Below, piece after piece: positions 42,122 to 52,317 of a stretch of 64,000 nt of DNA (position 1 is the first letter of the stretch; each line of letters starts with the position of its first letter). This stretch comes from Polyangium fumosum (lineage in GTDB: Bacteria; Myxococcota_A; Polyangia; Polyangiales; Polyangiaceae): positions 35,109-99,108 of the forward strand of contig NZ_SSMQ01000047.1 in the NCBI RefSeq assembly GCF_005144585.1. The letters run 5' to 3'. The notes below the pieces were generated by a model. It saw only the letters and a program-made list of their open reading frames with translations, was not told the DNA's origin and did not search any database. The position numbers and the translations under genes were made by a program.

Positions 42122-42949
42122 ATGAAACTTCCCTCGCTCCAAGGTCCTCGTTTCGCCGCGTTCACCGCGGCTTCTGCCCTGGTCGTCGCCGCCTTCGCGA
42201 GCGGCTGTGAGTCGAGCCCGCCCGAGCCCACGGCGGCGCCCGATCGCAAGCCCGAGGCGCAGACGCAGGCGAAGGACACGAACGGCCTCCTGACCGAGAA
42301 GACCTCGCGGCCGCGCATCCAGCTCCCGAAGCCCACGAAGAAGAAGGTCTCGGCCAAGCCCGTCGCCGAGGTCAAGCCGAGCGAGGACGACCCGGTCAAG
42401 GGCAAGTGGACCCTCGCCGACGCCACGAAGGGCCTGCCCGAGGGCAAAGCGCTCACGGCGACCCTCGAGACGGACCAGGGCACCCTCGAGTGCGCGCTCT
42501 TCGACGACAAATCCCCCATCACCGTCGCCAACTTCGTCGGCCTCGCGCGCGGCGTTCGCCCGTGGAAGACGCCCGAGGGCAAGTGGGAGAAGAAGCCGGC
42601 CTACGACGGGACGATCTTCCACCGCATCATCAAGGGCTTCATGATCCAGGGCGGCGACGCCAAGAAGAACGGCACGGGCGAGGCCGGGTACGTCATCCCC
42701 GACGAGGTATGGGAGGACGCGAACCACGATCGTCCGGGCCTCCTCTGCATGGCGAACCGCGGGCCGAACACGAACAGCGCGCAGTTCTTCATCACGGACG
42801 AGGCAGCCTTCCACCTCGACGGCGGCTACACGATCTTCGGCGAATGCGCGCCCGTGGACGTCGTCCACAAGATCGCCTCCGTTCCCACAGTCCGCGAGAA
42901 GCCGGAGACCGCGCCCGTCATCAAGAAGGTCACCATCACCCGGAAGTGA
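42122..42949 (+). CDS. Peptidyl-prolyl isomerase, cyclophilin-type lipoprotein (275 aa)
   Basis: The signal sequence ends in Ala-Ser-Gly-Cys at residue 29, giving an outer-membrane or inner-membrane lipoprotein. After a Lys/Pro-rich linker, residues about 105-270 are a cyclophilin domain: Phe-His-Arg-Ile-Ile-Lys-Gly-Phe-Met-Ile-Gln-Gly-Gly-Asp and Asn-Ser-Ala-Gln-Phe-Phe-Ile-Thr contain the residues that bind proline substrates. It catalyses cis-trans isomerisation of X-Pro bonds and helps fold secreted proteins. Its neighbours are other lipoprotein genes on alternating strands. Confidence 0.9.
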   Translation: MKLPSLQGPRFAAFTAASALVVAAFASGCESSPPEPTAAPDRKPEAQTQAKDTNGLLTEKTSRPRIQLPKPTKKKVSAKPVAEVKPSEDDPVKGKWTLADATKGLPEGKALTATLETDQGTLECALFDDKSPITVANFVGLARGVRPWKTPEGKWEKKPAYDGTIFHRIIKGFMIQGGDAKKNGTGEAGYVIPDEVWEDANHDRPGLLCMANRGPNTNSAQFFITDEAAFHLDGGYTIFGECAPVDVVHKIASVPTVREKPETAPVIKKVTITRK

Positions 42950-43015
42950 TCTTTTCTGCGCGATCTCCCCCTCGTCCTCGCAGCACGCGCAAAAAAATTC
43001 GGTTACCCTTCGGGC

Positions 43016-43567
43016 ATGCAGAAGCGGCTTATCTTGGTGGCCGCCGCGCTTGGCCTCGTCGTCCCGGCCGCGGGTCTCGGCGGGTGCGGCAGCTCGATCG
43101 TGCGAGAGACCGAAGGCCAAGGCGGGGGCGGCGGCGAGGGCGGGGATTCGTCGAGCAGCACCTCGACAGGCCCCCTCTGGGATGCAGGCAAGGACGCCTT
43201 CGACGAGTACATCGATCCCGGCTGTCCCTCCACGCCGCCACCCCTCGAAGACTTCCAGTGTGATCCCTTCGATCAACTGAACAGCGGCTGCTTCCCCGGC
43301 GAAGGCTGCTTCATCTTCGTCTCGTACCCGAGCGAGCCCTGCGGCCAGGAGGTCTACGGCGCATTCTGCTCGCCCGCAGGCTCCGGCGTGCAAGGCGATC
43401 CCTGCGGCAGCGGCTCGGGCCTCTGGTGCGCAGGAGGGTTCGCCTGCGTCGTGACCGGAGCAGGCACCCAGTGCGTGCAGCTCTGTCCGCTCGATGGCAA
43501 CGACGGCTGCCCGTCCGGGCTCGTCTGCGAGCCCATCGACGTCGAAGGATTCGGCGGATGCCTGTGA
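43016..43567 (+). CDS. Gly/Ser-linker lipoprotein with cysteine-rich domain (183 aa)
   Basis: Lipobox Gly-Leu-Gly-Gly-Cys near residue 24, a Gly-Gly/Ser-Ser-Thr linker, and a C-terminal domain with 14 cysteines arranged in pairs (for example Cys-Ala-Gly-Gly-Phe-Ala-Cys and Cys-Pro-Leu-Asp-Gly-Asn-Asp-Gly-Cys). It overlaps the start of the next gene by ten bases, so the two are coupled. Function unknown; the same layout as 40932-41414. Confidence 0.75.
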   Translation: MQKRLILVAAALGLVVPAAGLGGCGSSIVRETEGQGGGGGEGGDSSSSTSTGPLWDAGKDAFDEYIDPGCPSTPPPLEDFQCDPFDQLNSGCFPGEGCFIFVSYPSEPCGQEVYGAFCSPAGSGVQGDPCGSGSGLWCAGGFACVVTGAGTQCVQLCPLDGNDGCPSGLVCEPIDVEGFGGCL

Positions 43568-45183
43568 AGCGTTTGCGGAAGGCGCAGGGCGGTCGAAGCC
43601 TGCTCGGACTCTCGCTCGCCGCGCTCTCGGGCACCCTCGTGGCCGCAGGAATCGTGGCGGGCGGCTGCGGCGCGCGAACGCCGCTCGACGTGGGCCCGCC
43701 CCAGCCCCCGTGTTTCGTCGACTCGGATTGCCCCGGCCACAAGAACCTCTGCGAGCCCGTCTACTGCGATCTCGCAGCAGGCGCAGAAGCAGGGGCCCCG
43801 CGGAACGGCGGGCTCTGCGTCGACCTGCCGCCCGTCACCTGCGACGACAACGATCCCTGCACGGACGACGCATGCGTCCCGAAGACAGGGCAGTGCACCT
43901 ACGAGATCGCGACACGCGACAACGACGGCGACGGCTTCCGCGGTCCGCGGCCCGGGACGCTCCCAGGCGATCCCAACGCGTGCGGCGACGACTGCGACGA
44001 CAAGAGCGATCTCGCATATCCAGGCGGCACCGAGGTCTGCGACGGCGTCGACAACGACTGCAACGGGATCGTCGACGACGGCGCGACATACATCCCGCTG
44101 CTGAACGAGCCCATCCGCCTCTCCGGCGACATCGCGCCCGCAGGCCCCGGCGGCATCGCGTGGAGCGGCTCCTCGTACGCAGCCGCCTACACAGGCACGA
44201 TCTCCGGCTTCTCGATGCGCCTGAACATGCTCGCGCCGACAGGCCTGCCGCTCGGCCCCGAGTCGCCGATCGTCTTCCAGAACGGCGACAACGCCGGCGG
44301 CCCGATCGTATGGGTCGGCGATCGCTACGGCATCGCATGGCAAGATCGTCGCAGCGGCGACTACGAGGTGTACTTCACGCTGCTCGACGAGGCCGGCGCG
44401 AAGGTCCTCCCCGACACGCGTCTCTCCTTCGCCGAAGGCTTCTCGATCAACGTCTCCCTCGGCTGGACCGGCGGAGAGTTCATCGTCGCATGGCAAGACG
44501 AGCGGGAAGGTCTCTTCGACCTCTACGCGCAGCGCCTGACCATCGACGGCGCGCCCATCGGCGGGAACGTCAAGCTCACGCAAGCCTTCAACGTAGGCAA
44601 CGAAGCGCCACAGATGGCCGCCGGCCTCTCGTCGATCGGCGTCGGCTGGGCACCCGGCGACGCCCTCCAGCACTTCATCCAGTTCCAGGTCTTCAACCAG
44701 GACCTGACGCCACGCTCCCAAGCCGTGTCCCTGACAGACGGCTTCTCCGACTCGGTCTACCCCACCGTCGTCTGGAACCAGAACCAGTACGTGATCGCCT
44801 GGTTCGACCGAACGGCGAACCCCAAAGCCATCTACGGCGCCGTCGTCGACGAGGACGGGAACATCCTCGTCCCCCCCAAACCCCTCACGAACCCCGGCTC
44901 CTTCCGCTCGCGCTACCCAAGCCTCAAAGCCCTCGGCGATCGCGTCCTGCTCGTCTACGCCGACGACCGAGACCAAAACGACGGCTACGAGCTCTACGCC
45001 CTCATGCTCGACCAGGAGCTCAAACCCTCCGGCCCCGAGCAACGCGTGACCTTCGCCAAGCGCGACAGCATCTACCCCATCGCCACCTTCGGCCCCGACG
45101 GCAACGTCGGCATCCTCTTCCGCGACGACCGCGAAGGCGAACAACACGTGTTCTTCACACGCCTCGGCTGCATCGTCCCGTAG
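43558..45183 (+). CDS. MopE-type putative metal-binding lipoprotein with beta-propeller part (541 aa)
   Basis: The ATG lies inside the end of the preceding gene. A signal with the lipobox Ala-Gly-Gly-Cys near residue 37 is followed by a Cys-rich part and a metal-binding motif: Asp-Asn-Asp-Gly-Asp-Gly, then Asp-Asp-Cys-Asp-Asp, then Cys-Asp-Gly-Val-Asp-Asn-Asp-Cys-Asn-Gly (MopE type, PF11617-like). Residues about 185-540 form six or so repeats with Trp, Asp and Phe-Arg/Asp-Asp-Arg turns, as in propeller lectins. Probably surface-bound and calcium-binding. Confidence 0.85.
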   Translation: MPVKRLRKAQGGRSLLGLSLAALSGTLVAAGIVAGGCGARTPLDVGPPQPPCFVDSDCPGHKNLCEPVYCDLAAGAEAGAPRNGGLCVDLPPVTCDDNDPCTDDACVPKTGQCTYEIATRDNDGDGFRGPRPGTLPGDPNACGDDCDDKSDLAYPGGTEVCDGVDNDCNGIVDDGATYIPLLNEPIRLSGDIAPAGPGGIAWSGSSYAAAYTGTISGFSMRLNMLAPTGLPLGPESPIVFQNGDNAGGPIVWVGDRYGIAWQDRRSGDYEVYFTLLDEAGAKVLPDTRLSFAEGFSINVSLGWTGGEFIVAWQDEREGLFDLYAQRLTIDGAPIGGNVKLTQAFNVGNEAPQMAAGLSSIGVGWAPGDALQHFIQFQVFNQDLTPRSQAVSLTDGFSDSVYPTVVWNQNQYVIAWFDRTANPKAIYGAVVDEDGNILVPPKPLTNPGSFRSRYPSLKALGDRVLLVYADDRDQNDGYELYALMLDQELKPSGPEQRVTFAKRDSIYPIATFGPDGNVGILFRDDREGEQHVFFTRLGCIVP

Positions 45184-45204
45184 GCGCGAAGCCCCGGGCC
45201 GTTG

Positions 45205-46010
45205 CGCTGGGGCGTTGTCCCAGACCCCAGCAGGGGCTATCCGCCCCTGCACCCGGACCAGCCAGGGGCTGGACCCAGGGTCGATGAACTGCGCGATGCG
45301 CAGTTCATCGAACGGAGAGGGGAAGACCGGAGAGGTGTTTGCTCGTCGAGGCCGCAGCGTTGGTGGTTCCACCGCTGACCGTGCCGGTTGCCGGCCTGCA
45401 CCCGAGCGGTGAGCCGTGGTCGTTGCGTCGCGGCATGCTCGACAGGGGGCATCGGTTGTCGTCCTCGTTTGTTCGACGGCGCGACAAGTCACGTCGTCGT
45501 GCGTGGGACATCGGGCACGAGCCGAACAAGGTTCGTCCGCGCGACAGGGCAAGTGTCTCGCCGCCGAACACGTGGGGACGCGTGTTCCCAGGGGAAGGTC
45601 GAGCCCGAAGACACGGGCCGGAGGCGGCCGAGGGTCCTTGTCGCGCTGCCGAGCACGTACCTTCCGCCGTCGAAGGCGCTTGTCACGGGCGAGGACCGGC
45701 CAGAGCCCAGGCCAACGTCAGGAGGCGGGCAACGCCCCACGGTCGGTCCCCCACCGCGGACACCTGCCGCGCTGCTAAACACGCGCTGTCGACCCCCAAG
45801 GGCACGTGTCCGCCGCGCCAACGCGCCCCCAGCCGCGATCCCAGCGCCACTGTCGTGGTCGGCAACGTCGTCCCCGACCCTCCCCTGACGTGTCTCGATG
45901 AACTGCGCGCCTCGCGCAGTTCATCGACCCTGGGTCCAGCGCCTCGCTGGTCCGGGTCCAGGGGTGGACAACCCCTGGTCGGGGTCCGGGGTGAAACCCC
46001 GGCTCCGCGC
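45205..46010. repeat. MITE-like palindromic repeat: inverted pair, copy 2, with 570-bp spacer
   Basis: Unit C at 45205-45310 and its inverted partner D at 45896-46010 belong to the family of 36246-36550: both hold the gatgaactgcgc hairpin and the core ctggacccagggtc. The spacer (about 45311-45895) has no credible coding frame; short frames on both strands lack ribosome sites and recognisable domains. It holds many local inverted repeats around cacgtg, gacacgggc and tcacgtcg. The whole fills the 835-base gap between the MopE-type gene and the HMG-CoA lyase gene, whose stop (46019) it nearly touches. Confidence 0.7.
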
Positions 46011-46018
46011 CTCCAACC

Positions 46019-46999
46019 TCAGCTCGGCCGCCGCCGGAAGGCGCCTGCTTTGTGCACCTTGCCCGGCAACGGACGCCCGAGCACCCGCTCGGCCACGTTG
46101 CCTGCTTCGATGAGTTGGTCGAGGTCGATCCCTGTCTCGATCCCCATCCCTTGCAGCATGTAGACGAGGTCTTCCGTCGCCACGTTTCCTGCGGCGCCTG
46201 GCGCGTAGGGGCAACCTCCGAGACCTCCGACCGACGCGTCGAAATCTCGCACCCCGAGCTCGAGACCCACCAGGATGTTTGCCAGGGCTGTCCCGCGTGT
46301 GTCGTGCAGGTGCAGCGCGAACTGATCCACCCGCATCGCGTCGAGACATCGCAGCACGATGTCGCGTGTCTGCTTCGGCGTCCCCACGCCGATCGTGTCG
46401 CCCAGGGATACCTGGTAGCAGCCGAGCTCCAGGAGCTTCTTCGTGATCTCCACGCTCCGCTCGGCGGACACCGGGCCCTCGTACGGACATCCCCACACGG
46501 TCGACACGTACCCGCGCACGCGTAGACCTGCTTCGATCGCGGGTGGCACGATCTCCGAGAACACGCCCAGCGTTCGGTCGATCGACTTGTTGATGTTCTT
46601 CTGGTTGTGCGTCTCGCTCGCGCTCATGAAGACCGCGATCTCGGTGAGCCCTGTGGCGAGCGCGCGCTCCAGGCCTTTTGCGTTTGGACAGAGCGCGCTG
46701 AACGTCACGCCCTCGGGCGGGCGCATCCCGCGTGCCAGCTCCTCGGCGTCGGCGAGCTGCGGCACCCACTTCGGCGACACGAAGCTCGTGATCTCCAGCC
46801 GCTTCACGCCGGACGCGACGAGCGCTGCGACGAGCTGCTTCTTCGCTTCGAGGGGCACCACGACTGCCTCGTTTTGCAGGCCGTCGCGTGGGCTCACCTC
46901 GTAGATCGACACCCGATCGGGCGTGTGGGCGAACAGATCGTGCGGGGCGGCGCTCGGGCTCGAGGGGCGATCCGTCATGGGGTGACCATTGTTCGGCAT
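46019..46999 (-). CDS. mvaB: Hydroxymethylglutaryl-CoA lyase
   Basis: 326 residues; Met8 is an alternative start. The TIM-barrel lyase features are clear: Ser-Pro-Arg-Asp-Gly-Leu-Gln-Asn near the N-terminus (metal and substrate binding), Ser-Leu-Gly-Asp-Thr-Ile-Gly-Val-Gly, His-Leu-His-Asp-Thr-Arg-Gly, and the signature Gly-Gly-Leu-Gly-Gly-Cys-Pro-Tyr-Ala-Pro-Gly with the catalytic cysteine. It cleaves 3-hydroxy-3-methylglutaryl-CoA to acetoacetate and acetyl-CoA, the last step of leucine breakdown. In myxobacteria the reverse flux also supplies isovaleryl units for iso-branched lipids; that link is known from the group, not shown here. Confidence 0.93.
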   Translation of the reverse strand: MPNNGHPMTDRPSSPSAAPHDLFAHTPDRVSIYEVSPRDGLQNEAVVVPLEAKKQLVAALVASGVKRLEITSFVSPKWVPQLADAEELARGMRPPEGVTFSALCPNAKGLERALATGLTEIAVFMSASETHNQKNINKSIDRTLGVFSEIVPPAIEAGLRVRGYVSTVWGCPYEGPVSAERSVEITKKLLELGCYQVSLGDTIGVGTPKQTRDIVLRCLDAMRVDQFALHLHDTRGTALANILVGLELGVRDFDASVGGLGGCPYAPGAAGNVATEDLVYMLQGMGIETGIDLDQLIEAGNVAERVLGRPLPGKVHKAGAFRRRPS

Positions 47000-47038
47000 G
47001 CGCGCGCATCGTCAACGCGCCGCGCGCGCGCCGTGATC

Positions 47039-48502
47039 TTAGCCGTGGACGAGCCGCAGATGCCGCGATTTCGGGCTCGGCGAGAAGGGCACCGGGTAGG
47101 TGCCCGAGAAGCACGCGGCGCAGTAGCCGTTCTCGGCCGCCTCCCCGTTCTTCGTCGAGGGCGGAGGGCTCGCGGATGCCGCTTGCTCGATGGTGCGCAC
47201 CGATGTCACGAGCCCTTCGAGCGACAGGTATCCGAGCGAGTCGGCGGTCACGTACTTGCAGATTTCGTCGAGCGTGTGCGTCGCGGCGATGAGCTCCGCG
47301 CGTGTTGGCGTGTCGATCCCGTAGAAGCAGGGCCAGCGTGTCGGTGGGCTCGAGATCCGGAGGTGCACCTCGCGTGCCCCGGCGTCGCGCACCATCTTCA
47401 CGATCTTCCGGCTCGTCGTGCCTCGGACGATCGAGTCGTCCACGACCACCACGCGTTTGTTCGCGAGTGCGGCGCGGTTCGGGGAGAGCTTCAGCCGCAC
47501 CCCGAAGTGCCGGATCGACTGCTGCGGCTCGATGAACGTCCGGCCCACGTAGTGGCTGCGGATGAGGCCCATCTCGAACGGCGCGCCTGCGCGCTCGGCG
47601 AAGCCGATCGCCGCGGGCACCCCGGAGTCGGGCACGGGCACCACGACGACGTCGCCCGCGTCGTTCCCGCTCGGGATGGGCACCTCTTCGGCGAGCTTGC
47701 GGCCGAGCGCTTTGCGCACCTCGTACACGCTCGCGCCTTCGATGAGCGAGTCGGGGCGCGCGAAGTACACGTGCTCGAAGATGCAGAGCTTGCGCGTGCG
47801 CGGCGCGAAGGGCCGGAGCGAGCGTGTCCCGGTTGCGTCCACGATCAGCATCTCGCCCGGATCGAGGTCGCGCACGTACGTCGCGCCGATCAGATCAAAT
47901 GCCGTCGGCTCGCTGGCGACCACGATCGCCTCGGCGTTTCCGTGCGTGAGGCGCCCCATGCAGAGCGGGCGAAAGCCCATCGGATCGCGCACGGCGATGA
48001 GCTCGCGCTCCGTGAGGAACAGGATCGAGTAGGCGCCTTCGACCTGCCCGAGCGCCTCGGCGACGCGGCTCTCCACGGTCGCCTGCGTGCTCGCGGCGAT
48101 GAGGTGGACGATCACCTCCGTGTCGCTCGCGCTCTGGAAGATGCTCCCGCGCGCCTCCAGCCGATCCTTCAGCGCCTCGAAGTTCGTCAGGTTGCCGTTG
48201 TGCCCGACGGCGATCGAGCCGCGCGCGTAGTCCACGGCGAACGGCTGTGCGTTGCGGATGTGCGAGCCGCCGGCGGTCGAGTACCGCACGTGGCCGATCG
48301 CTCGGTCGCCGCGCAGCGCTGCGAGATCCGTCGGGGAGAAGCCTGCTTGCACGAGGCCCATCGACCTGTGCGGCGTGAGCCGCTCGCCGTCGCTCGTGAC
48401 GATCCCCGCCGCCTCTTGACCTCGGTGCTGCAGCGCGTGCAGCCCGAGGTACGTGATGTTGGCGGCCTCGGGGTGGCCATAGATGCCGAACACACCGCAC
48501 AT
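47039..48502 (-). CDS. purF: Amidophosphoribosyltransferase (PurF)
   Basis: 487 residues. After the initiator Met comes Cys-Gly-Val-Phe-Gly-Ile, the N-terminal nucleophile of the glutamine amidotransferase half. The phosphoribosyltransferase half shows [14 protein letters not shown]teines in Leu-Cys-Ile-Phe-Glu-His, Pro-Cys-Phe-Tyr-Gly-Ile and Cys-Ala-Ala-Cys-Phe-Ser-Gly match the iron-sulfur type of PurF. It makes phosphoribosylamine from PRPP and glutamine, the first committed step of purine synthesis. It stands alone with no other pur gene in the window. Confidence 0.95.
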   Translation of the reverse strand: MCGVFGIYGHPEAANITYLGLHALQHRGQEAAGIVTSDGERLTPHRSMGLVQAGFSPTDLAALRGDRAIGHVRYSTAGGSHIRNAQPFAVDYARGSIAVGHNGNLTNFEALKDRLEARGSIFQSASDTEVIVHLIAASTQATVESRVAEALGQVEGAYSILFLTERELIAVRDPMGFRPLCMGRLTHGNAEAIVVASEPTAFDLIGATYVRDLDPGEMLIVDATGTRSLRPFAPRTRKLCIFEHVYFARPDSLIEGASVYEVRKALGRKLAEEVPIPSGNDAGDVVVVPVPDSGVPAAIGFAERAGAPFEMGLIRSHYVGRTFIEPQQSIRHFGVRLKLSPNRAALANKRVVVVDDSIVRGTTSRKIVKMVRDAGAREVHLRISSPPTRWPCFYGIDTPTRAELIAATHTLDEICKYVTADSLGYLSLEGLVTSVRTIEQAASASPPPSTKNGEAAENGYCAACFSGTYPVPFSPSPKSRHLRLVHG

Positions 48503-48616
48503 GCGGCGTCTCTTTAGTACGAAAGCAGGAGCCGGCCACGCGAGGTGGCCTTTGCGGGGCGGGGAGGGGTGGAGAGGGCGGAAAGGCGAGGAGAAAACCT
48601 CGCTTGCGGGCGAGCG

Positions 48617-49342
48617 CTACTTCTTCGCGATGCCCCAGACCTTCGTGATGATGTCGCCCTCGAAGGGGTCACCGTGGCACGTGCCGCACTCCATGTCCTT
48701 CTTGTCGGCGCGCGTGAGCTTGTCCTCGTACTGCTCGTCCATGAAGGTCTCGAGCGCCTTCTTGTCGGCGTGGTTGAGGTTGTGCTCGTTGCCGTCGTGG
48801 CACGTGTCGCAGAAGACCGCGCCGCCCTTCTCGTCGCGCAGCGCGACGACGAAGTTTTTCCACATGCCGCGCGTGATCTTGATCTTGCGCGTCTCGGCCT
48901 TGAAGTCGCCCTCGACGTGGCAGCCGTTGCAGTCCTTGTAGCCGAGCGCCTTCTGGAAGAGCGGCATCAGCTTCTTCTTCTGCGCGAGGCCGATCTTCGG
49001 CAGGTCCTGGAGCTTGTCCGGGGCGAGGCCGATCTTCTTGATGTCCTCGAGCATCTGGCTCTGCCGGATGTTCGTCGACGGCTTGCCCGCCGCGGCCGGC
49101 GGCGTGGCGGCCGTCCCGCCCGTGCCCGTGTCCGCGGGCTTCGCGTCGCCCGGCTTCGCGTCGCCGCCTTCGGGCTTCGCGTCCGTGGCGCCGCCCGGAT
49201 CGGCGGGCTTGTCGGTCGAGGTCCCGTCCGTCTTCTGATCGTTGGCGGTGTCGGGCGGAGGCGTCGAACCGCCGCCGCAGGCCGCGGCGACGCCCGACAG
49301 GGCAAGAGCAAAAACGAGGGCGAGGTGCTTCGTGGCTACCAT
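48617..49342 (-). CDS. Triheme cytochrome c-type lipoprotein (241 aa)
   Basis: ATG at 49342. Lipobox Ala-Ala-Ala-Cys near residue 22, then a Pro/Ala/Asp-rich linker of about 75 residues. The C-terminal domain has three heme-attachment sites: Cys-Asn-Gly-Cys-His, Cys-Asp-Thr-Cys-His and Cys-Gly-Thr-Cys-His. The product is a membrane-anchored periplasmic or surface electron carrier. Lysine/methionine-rich sequence between the sites is typical of small multiheme proteins in deltaproteobacteria. Confidence 0.85.
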   Translation of the reverse strand: MVATKHLALVFALALSGVAAACGGGSTPPPDTANDQKTDGTSTDKPADPGGATDAKPEGGDAKPGDAKPADTGTGGTAATPPAAAGKPSTNIRQSQMLEDIKKIGLAPDKLQDLPKIGLAQKKKLMPLFQKALGYKDCNGCHVEGDFKAETRKIKITRGMWKNFVVALRDEKGGAVFCDTCHDGNEHNLNHADKKALETFMDEQYEDKLTRADKKDMECGTCHGDPFEGDIITKVWGIAKK

Positions 49343-49416
49343 GGTGTCTCGGCCAGACACTACACGACCCGCCTCGCAGGACGGAAGTCCAAGGCGCGAA
49401 ACCCGCGCCGGCGTCG

Positions 49417-49887
49417 TCAGAATTTGCCGGTGACGGTGAGGAACGTGAGCTTGTCGTTCGTCTCGCGGAGCCGTTGCGTCAGCATCCGGACGAAACTCCA
49501 GAGCACCTCGTAGGCGAGGTCCTTGTGCAAAAACAGGAGGTCCTCGAAGGCGTCCTTCGGCACCGTGAGCAGGCGGCATCGCTCGTGGACACGGGCGTCG
49601 GCGGAGCGCGGCGCCTCGTCGAGCAGGCTCATCTCGCCGAACACCGAGCCCGGGCCGAGCACCGCGAGCGCCTCCTCGCCCATGCCCGGCACCTCGCGGC
49701 TGATGCGCACCTTGCCTTCGAGGATGATGTAGAGCTTGTCGCCCGGATCTCCGTGCTGGAAGATCTTCGTCCCGAGCGCGTGGGACTCTTCGTTGGCGAC
49801 GCGCGAGATCAGCTCGAGCGCCTGGGTGGTGAGCCCCTCGAAGAGGGGCACCTTGCTGAGCTTTTCGATGCGTTCGGCGACGTCCAC
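49417..49887 (-). CDS. Cyclic-nucleotide-binding domain protein without DNA-binding domain (156 aa)
   Basis: The whole protein is one cNMP-binding (CAP-like) beta roll with Phe-Gly-Glu-Met-Ser-Leu-Leu-Asp-Glu-Ala-Pro-Arg-Ser-Ala as the phosphate-binding cassette, followed by the helical lid. No helix-turn-helix follows, so it cannot act as a CRP-type activator by itself; it probably senses a nucleotide and binds another protein. It is the last gene of the TonB/ExbD/ExbB run, separated from it by about 60 bases. Confidence 0.8.
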   Translation of the reverse strand: MDVAERIEKLSKVPLFEGLTTQALELISRVANEESHALGTKIFQHGDPGDKLYIILEGKVRISREVPGMGEEALAVLGPGSVFGEMSLLDEAPRSADARVHERCRLLTVPKDAFEDLLFLHKDLAYEVLWSFVRMLTQRLRETNDKLTFLTVTGKF

Positions 49888-49948
49888 GGGTGCGCCGAGG
49901 ATAATGAGGCGCCGCGCGGAAAGGAAGCGCGGCCGCGGGCGATGAACG

Positions 49949-50872
49949 TCAGCGGGTGAAGCGCACGCGGATCGGCGGGGTCGCGGCCACCATCGGCGTC
50001 CCGGTCCGGTCGAGCGCGGGCGTGTAACGCCGCGACAGGGCGCAGAGGCGCGCGGCCCGGCCGAAGCCGTAGCCCGGATCGTTCACGACCTTCACGGATT
50101 GCGGCGAACCATCCCCCCGCACCGTCACGATGATCGACACGACGGCCTGATCGATCTGCTCGGCGTCGGCCTCGGGCGGGAAGGGACAATCCCAGGCGGA
50201 GCTGCCGACGAGGCCCGCGGCCTTCGACAGATCCGGCCCCGTGGGCGCCGGCGGCGGCCCGCCTTTGCCCGTGCCGGTGCCGCCTTCTTTCCCGTCGAGC
50301 GAGGCGGCCTTGTTGTACGTCGGGGTTTTGCCGGTCCCCTGCGCGCTCACCATCCCGTAACTCGGGCCGCTCCCCTCGCCGCTCACGAAGCCTTGCCCGG
50401 TCATGTCCACGGGCTCTTCTTCGTCCGGCTCCTGCGTGAGCACCTTCGCGGCTTGCGAGGGCGGCGGCGGCGGACTGTTGTCGGGGACCTCTTCTTCCGG
50501 CGCCTTCTCGGCCTTCGCCTGAGGCACGGGCGGCGGGGCTTCGGGCTCGGGCTCCGGCTCCGGGGGTTTTTCCTCGGGCTTCGGCTTGTCTTCGTTCTTC
50601 GGCGTCAGGTCGATGTCGTACTCGGTCCAGAAGAACTCGTGCAGACCTTGACGCATCTCGCCGACCGCGCGGCGCATGTCGAAGAGGGCCGTCATCGCCT
50701 GCGCGGAGGCGTAGCCGTGCGAGAGCAGCGCGAGCACGAGCCCGATCGCCGTGCCCGTCTTCGCCGCGCGATCTCCGAGCGCGACGACGGGCGCGAGCGG
50801 ATCACGGTCGCGCTCGGCGGTGTGGTGGAACGGGCCTCCCCCCATCACGACTCTGTTCGCCGCCGAGCTCAT
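49949..50872 (-). CDS. TonB-like energy-coupling protein (307 aa)
   Basis: A hydrophobic segment near residues 36-56 serves as membrane anchor; residues about 90-145 are Pro/Glu/Lys-rich as in the TonB periplasmic linker. The C-terminal 90 residues match a TonB/AgmX-type domain with Cys pairs in Trp-Asp-Cys-Pro-Phe and Arg-Leu-Cys, then a Thr-Pro-Ala/Ile-Arg-Val-Arg-Phe end. It should transmit proton-motive force from ExbB/ExbD (next two genes upstream) to an outer-membrane partner not identified here. Confidence 0.8.
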   Translation of the reverse strand: MSSAANRVVMGGGPFHHTAERDRDPLAPVVALGDRAAKTGTAIGLVLALLSHGYASAQAMTALFDMRRAVGEMRQGLHEFFWTEYDIDLTPKNEDKPKPEEKPPEPEPEPEAPPPVPQAKAEKAPEEEVPDNSPPPPPSQAAKVLTQEPDEEEPVDMTGQGFVSGEGSGPSYGMVSAQGTGKTPTYNKAASLDGKEGGTGTGKGGPPPAPTGPDLSKAAGLVGSSAWDCPFPPEADAEQIDQAVVSIIVTVRGDGSPQSVKVVNDPGYGFGRAARLCALSRRYTPALDRTGTPMVAATPPIRVRFTR

Positions 50873-50948
50873 GATCGATGCATCTCCAAGGTTCTAACGT
50901 GGAGCTCCGCGTGGCCTGGCGGAGCCCCTCAAGTTCGAGCGAAAGGTA

Positions 50949-51409
50949 TCACGGCGTCACGGGCGTGGGCGGCGGGGCCGGGGCCGCCTTGCCGTCTTCG
51001 GCGGGCACGGGCGTCACGCCGAAGGCGATCTTCGTGATTCCGGCTCGCTTCAGGAGATCGAGCGCGTGAAGCACGCGGCCGTGCTGGACCGTCTGCTCTG
51101 CGCGGATGACGGCGCGCAGATCGGGCGTCTTCGCCTGCGCCTCCTTCGCGAGCGGGAGCGCGGCGTCGTCGTTCGGCAGCTTCTTGCCGTCGATGACCAT
51201 GTCCCCGTTCGCGCGGAGCTCGACGCTGAAGACCATCTGCACTTCTTGCCCCGACGCGGCCTTCGGCAGGTCGAGCGGCAAGGCCTGCGACACGATGATC
51301 TTCGCCGTCACCATGAAGATGATCAGGAGCACGAGGGTGATGTCGACGAGGGGGGTGACGTTGATCCCCTCGACCATGTTCTCCTCGTTGTTGGAGCTCG
51401 ACCCAGCCA

Positions 51410-51410
<1 letters not shown>
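50949..51410 (-). CDS. ExbD/TolR-family protein (153 aa)
   Basis: One membrane helix (about residues 18-40) contains the conserved Asp of Pro-Leu-Val-Asp-Ile, the proton-carrying residue of ExbD/TolR/MotB-type proteins; the periplasmic domain follows with Val-Ile-Arg-Ala-Glu-Gln. Start overlaps the ExbB stop as TGATG. Works as stator with ExbB and the TonB-like protein. Confidence 0.9.
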
Positions 51411-52219
<809 letters not shown>

Positions 52220-52317
52220 CTTCCGGTTGTGCCTTTCCGTCGTGGGCCGTTGCAGCCCTGGCTTTTGATCTGTTCACACGCCCTCTCGACGAGGCTCGAG
52301 GTGGGCGCGAAGGGGCG

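Noticed and set aside
45339..46163. Short frames in the 570-bp spacer between repeats
   Set aside because: No ribosome sites, Arg/Pro-rich translations, and some run through the palindromic repeat into the HMG-CoA lyase gene on the other strand.
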